Assembly (NCBI GenBank): GCA_937904535.1
Contig: CALELC010000599.1
Location: 1 to 16,527 of the forward strand
Source of the DNA: an uncultured Planctomycetaceae bacterium
Lineage (GTDB): Bacteria; Planctomycetota; Planctomycetia; Pirellulales; Pirellulaceae
DNA: 16,527 bases
Reading direction: 5' to 3'
The notes under the pieces are model-generated. The model was not told the origin of the DNA and made no database searches. It saw only the letters and a list, made by a program, of their open reading frames with translations. Below, piece after piece: positions 13,508-16,527 of the stretch. Position numbers and translations under genes: made by a program. Within the stretch, counting starts at the first letter, position 1. Every line of letters begins with the position of its first letter.

Positions 13508-15214
13508 CTACGCTCGGCAGGGATGGATCAGCGGCTGAGTTCCGATTTGTGATGCCAGCTCGTCGTCGCTGATCACGAGATTTGCCAGCGAAAACGAAGC
13601 ACTTTCGGCATGCAGCTGACTCAATTTCGCGACCGAAGAAAGCTCATAGTGAGGTCGAATCGTGTGGGTGTACTTAGGGATCTGGGGAGCGTCTTTGGCC
13701 GGCGAAACACCGCACGCACTGTCCACGTCCTGCGGCTGGATCACGCAGCCGCGACGAATGACATACCGCGGTGAAGCGAACATTCGCTGCCGGTCGTCAT
13801 GCTCCGGATACACCACCACATCCGCAACCGAGCCGGCCGTTAGCGTCCCCTGATTGCTAAGTCCTAGCAATTTCGCCGGTGCCGAACGGGTCATCACGGC
13901 AATTTCGTCAAGCGTGTATTCTCGCTCGATCCCCGCGAGTTGACACGCAGCCGCAGCCTCGGACTCGATCTCTGCCAATGCGGTTTCGCGAAAGGAACGA
14001 TCCATCAGCAGCCGAATCAGATGCGGATAGGAGGTGAACGGCCCGCCGTTGGGATGATCGGTTGTCAGCATCACGCGGCTGGGATCTTCTACCATCAAGA
14101 ACAACTCCAATCCGATCGCCCACTGCAGTGAATGCACGAATTGCCGGTGGCGATAACGGAACGGAACGACGCCGCAACCGGCCTCGCATTCAATATCCAC
14201 CAGCGCCGACTTGCGCGGCCGCGCAAACCGTGTGTTCGCGTACTGGTGCATTGTGTCACCACTGATCGTCACCGTTTGGCCGAACATGATTTGGCCGACG
14301 TCGATGGTCACATGGGGATGTTTCCTAAGCAACTCAGCCAATTCGGCCGCTGCCGATGAAAACCCTTTCGGGCCACCGTTCCCATAGCTATGAAACTGGG
14401 CATGCGTGATATGAATCGGCAGGCCAGCGGCCGCTTCAATCGTCGCCCGTGTGCTCTGAATATTTCCGGGTACTCCCAGGTTGCTGCAGTGAACGTGCAG
14501 CGGATGTGGCAATCCAAGTTCATAGACCGCCGTGGCCAGGTGTCGGATGATCTGTGCCGGAGTGATCCCATATTGCGGATGCGGCGTATCGACATCGAGC
14601 GCCCGCACATTGAACTTAAATGCATCGATGCCGCCGGCGTTGACGACTTTGACGCCGATTGCTTGCGTAGCGGTGATCACATACGCGACATAGTCATTGA
14701 TGAGAGCTTGAGGAGCACCACCGGCAATTAATTTCAGCAGCACCTTGTCGTTGCCCAGTAGGACATAAGCCGCGGTGTCGAGATACCGAGTGTCTGCCAT
14801 CTCGGCATGCGCCTGTCGCGCGTTGCAGGCAAGCATCGCTGGTTCGACGGCGACCGTGTAGCCCATGCGCAGGTACGCATCGCCAGCGGCACCCGCCGCT
14901 GGTAGGAAGTCGCAGGGTAGCGACTCGGGCATCAACATCCGCGCGAGCGTCACTTTGCCGCCGCCGATGTGTGTGTGCAGATCAATCCCGCCGGACATCA
15001 CCACGCATCCGGAGCAGTCGAGCGTCTGATCCGCTTCAGCAAATAGCGGCTCCTCGGGCGATATTGGCCCTACTGAGATATCGCTGCCCGAAGGATTCAA
15101 CGCGGGCGACGCGACGATGCGGCCGTCGCGGATATACAGATCGCCCTGCACCAGGCCAGTCAAACCCGACGCAGGATCACACAAACGCCCTCCGGTGAGG
15201 CGCAGCAAGGTCAT
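13508..15214 (-). CDS. fhcA: Formyltransferase/hydrolase complex subunit A (amidohydrolase)
   Basis: This 568-residue amidohydrolase-superfamily protein is homologous to formylmethanofuran dehydrogenase subunit A. It is the catalytic hydrolase that releases formate from the formylated carrier. The binuclear metal site is visible in order: the HTH pair in GGIDLHTHIGGG (H80, H82), K189 in GVKVVNAGG (the likely carboxylated lysine), H240/H242 in LHVHCSNLG, H271 in HITHAQFHSYG, and D386 in MLTTDHPNGG. The C-terminal segment NQGTLTAGSVADVVVYP is the usual amidohydrolase closing strand. The ATG at 15212-15214 has GGAGG 6 nt upstream. It starts 25 bp after the peptidase gene and precedes fhcD by 22 bp. 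Close relatives such as dihydropyrimidinases are excluded by the length and by the adjacent fhcD and fhcC. Confidence 0.95.
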   Translation of the reverse strand: MTLLRLTGGRLCDPASGLTGLVQGDLYIRDGRIVASPALNPSGSDISVGPISPEEPLFAEADQTLDCSGCVVMSGGIDLHTHIGGGKVTLARMLMPESLPCDFLPAAGAAGDAYLRMGYTVAVEPAMLACNARQAHAEMADTRYLDTAAYVLLGNDKVLLKLIAGGAPQALINDYVAYVITATQAIGVKVVNAGGIDAFKFNVRALDVDTPHPQYGITPAQIIRHLATAVYELGLPHPLHVHCSNLGVPGNIQSTRATIEAAAGLPIHITHAQFHSYGNGGPKGFSSAAAELAELLRKHPHVTIDVGQIMFGQTVTISGDTMHQYANTRFARPRKSALVDIECEAGCGVVPFRYRHRQFVHSLQWAIGLELFLMVEDPSRVMLTTDHPNGGPFTSYPHLIRLLMDRSFRETALAEIESEAAAACQLAGIEREYTLDEIAVMTRSAPAKLLGLSNQGTLTAGSVADVVVYPEHDDRQRMFASPRYVIRRGCVIQPQDVDSACGVSPAKDAPQIPKYTHTIRPHYELSSVAKLSQLHAESASFSLANLVISDDELASQIGTQPLIHPCRA

Positions 15215-15239
15215 CGATCGCCTCCACCGTTTGCCAGGA

Positions 15240-16527
15240 CTAAATCAATCGGTCCAACTCACTGGTGAGGGTTTCAAATCGCTTGAGTGTCGTTTGAATC
15301 GGTGCTGGACTGGTCATGTCGACACCAGCGGCGCGCAGCAGATCCAGTGGATCTAAGCTGCAACCACCTGACAAAAATCGGAGGTAATCGTCTAATTCTT
15401 GTTGTCCACCGCCGAGCACTCGGCGCGACAGCGCTACCGCAGCACTCAGTCCGGTCGCGTACTTATAAACGTAAAACGCGCGGTAGAAATGAGGAATCCG
15501 GAAGCATTCCAGTTCCAGTTCCTTGTCAACGACAAACTCCGGTCCAAAATACGCATCCAACAGCTCACGATAGACGCTGCGGAATGACTGCACTGTCAAC
15601 GGTTCCCCCGCCTCAGCCATCTCATGGGTGCGTTTCTCGAACTCAGCAAACATCGTTTGCCGAACCACGGTGGCGCGGATGCTATCGAGTTCGTTGTTGA
15701 TCAGATAGGCGCGTTCTTGATCATCGGCGGCATGGTTGAGCAGGTACTCCGTGAGCAACTGCTCGTTAAAGGTGCTGGCCACCTCCGCAACAAAGATGGT
15801 GTAGTTGTAATACTGGAAAGGTTGGCTTCGAGCTGAATACCAACTGTGCATGCTGTGCCCAGCTTCATGAGCCAGGGTGAACACATCATTGAGCACTTCC
15901 TCCTTGAAGTTCATCATAATGAACGGATCGCCATCGTACGAGCCACAGGAGAACGCGCCGCTCTGTTTGCCGCGATTGGGGTAGCGATCTGACAAGCGAC
16001 CCCGCAGCCCTTCGGCGAGCACCTCGGTGTATTCGCTGCCCAGTGGCGCCAGCGCCGCCAAAATTACGTCAACCGCTTGATTCCACGTGTGATGCTTTTT
16101 GATGCCCGATAGGATCGGCACGTAGGTGTCATAGTGGTGAATATCACTAAGATTCATCTTGCGCCGGCGAACTTCCAGATAATGATGCACCGCCGGGAGT
16201 GAGTCCCGTACCGAGTTGACTAAGTTGTCATAGACTTCCGTAGGCACATTGTCCGGGAAGAGTGCGGCGGAGAGGCTCGAATCGTGGTTGCGAGCGCGTG
16301 CGTAATAGACGTCGCGATGGATGCTGCCAGCGAGCGTCGCGGCGAGCGTATTCTCGTGGTCGGCAAACGGTTTGTAATATTGTTCAAAGGCACGCTTTCG
16401 CACCGCACGGTCCGGGCTGATCATCAATTGGCCGAAGGTCGCATGGGAGAGTTCCAGCTTGCGGCCCTGATGATCTTCGATTTCGCCAAAGCGCAAATCG
16501 GCGTCGTTGAGTTTCCGGAACGCCTCC
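15240..16527 (-). CDS. pepF: Oligoendopeptidase F (M3 family), 5' end outside the window
   Basis: This is the C-terminal 428 residues of an M3B zinc metallopeptidase that cleaves short peptides in the cytoplasm. The zinc motif HEAGHSMH is encoded at about 15846-15869, preceded by NFKEEVLNDVFTLA and followed by FVAEVASTFNE, which supplies the third zinc ligand (Glu). KQSGAFSCG and the Tyr-rich C-terminal FYRAFYVYKYATGLSAA are also typical. Family members are about 600 residues, so roughly 170 N-terminal residues lie beyond the right edge. The coding frame continues past the TTG at 16496 to the window end as EAFRKLNDADLRFGE, so that TTG is not the start. It ends 25 bp before fhcA. It may share a transcript with the fhc genes, but no functional connection is evident. 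Confidence 0.93.
   Translation of the reverse strand, partial: EAFRKLNDADLRFGEIEDHQGRKLELSHATFGQLMISPDRAVRKRAFEQYYKPFADHENTLAATLAGSIHRDVYYARARNHDSSLSAALFPDNVPTEVYDNLVNSVRDSLPAVHHYLEVRRRKMNLSDIHHYDTYVPILSGIKKHHTWNQAVDVILAALAPLGSEYTEVLAEGLRGRLSDRYPNRGKQSGAFSCGSYDGDPFIMMNFKEEVLNDVFTLAHEAGHSMHSWYSARSQPFQYYNYTIFVAEVASTFNEQLLTEYLLNHAADDQERAYLINNELDSIRATVVRQTMFAEFEKRTHEMAEAGEPLTVQSFRSVYRELLDAYFGPEFVVDKELELECFRIPHFYRAFYVYKYATGLSAAVALSRRVLGGGQQELDDYLRFLSGGCSLDPLDLLRAAGVDMTSPAPIQTTLKRFETLTSELDRLI

Noticed and set aside
1..16527. CRISPR arrays, tRNA or rRNA genes, insertion sequences, phage or toxin-antitoxin genes
   Set aside because: I saw no direct-repeat arrays, RNA-gene signatures, transposase motifs or flanking target-site duplications. 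The region reads as ordinary chromosomal content.

Overview
The window is a compact stretch of about 57-60% GC (estimated by eye) in which every convincing gene lies on the minus strand. The content points to a planctomycete, probably of the Pirellulaceae type. The signs are tetrahydromethanopterin-linked C1 genes (fhcA, fhcD, fhcC), a MoxR / RDD / SpoIIM-like / DUF4129 / DUF4350 membrane cluster, a bacterial Ser/Thr kinase, and a small CaMKII hub-like protein. No rRNA, tRNA, CRISPR array or insertion sequence was found. The taxonomic call is an inference from gene content, not from a marker gene.

Read in the direction of transcription (high to low coordinates), the layout is as follows. (1) 16527-11771: a 5'-truncated oligoendopeptidase F gene, then fhcA, fhcD and fhcC, tightly spaced (25 bp, 22 bp, 4-bp overlap). 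These encode three of the four subunits of the formyltransferase/hydrolase complex, which moves a formyl group from H4MPT to a methanofuran-type carrier and releases formate. fhcB is not in the window. (2) 11770-11616: a 155-bp spacer with a nested inverted repeat and a weak promoter candidate. (3) 11615-4565: RDD protein, SpoIIM-like protein, DUF4129 protein, DUF4350 lipoprotein-like protein, MoxR AAA+ ATPase and a ketopantoate reductase-like enzyme. The first five overlap at each junction and the last follows after 31 bp, so this is very probably one operon. The usual DUF58 partner of MoxR is missing from this position.

(4) 4564-4136: a non-coding stretch of about 430 bp with promoter-like hexamers and a perfect 8-bp hairpin followed by six T on the plus strand. 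(5) 4135-2194: a soluble non-RD Ser/Thr protein kinase followed after 7 bp by an inositol monophosphatase-family phosphatase. (6) 2193-1767: a non-coding stretch of about 430 bp with several hairpins. (7) 1766-243: a stand-alone CaMKII association (hub)-domain protein and, 9 bp on, a GlcE-like FAD-binding protein. (8) 242-1: no identified gene, but a protein-like minus-strand frame runs off the left edge and contains a 14-bp perfect palindrome.

Several starts differ from the longest open frame. The kinase is placed at an ATG with an AAGGA site, the DUF4129 gene at a GTG with a GGAGG site, and the phosphatase, DUF4350 and fhcC starts at ATGs that touch or overlap the preceding stop codon.
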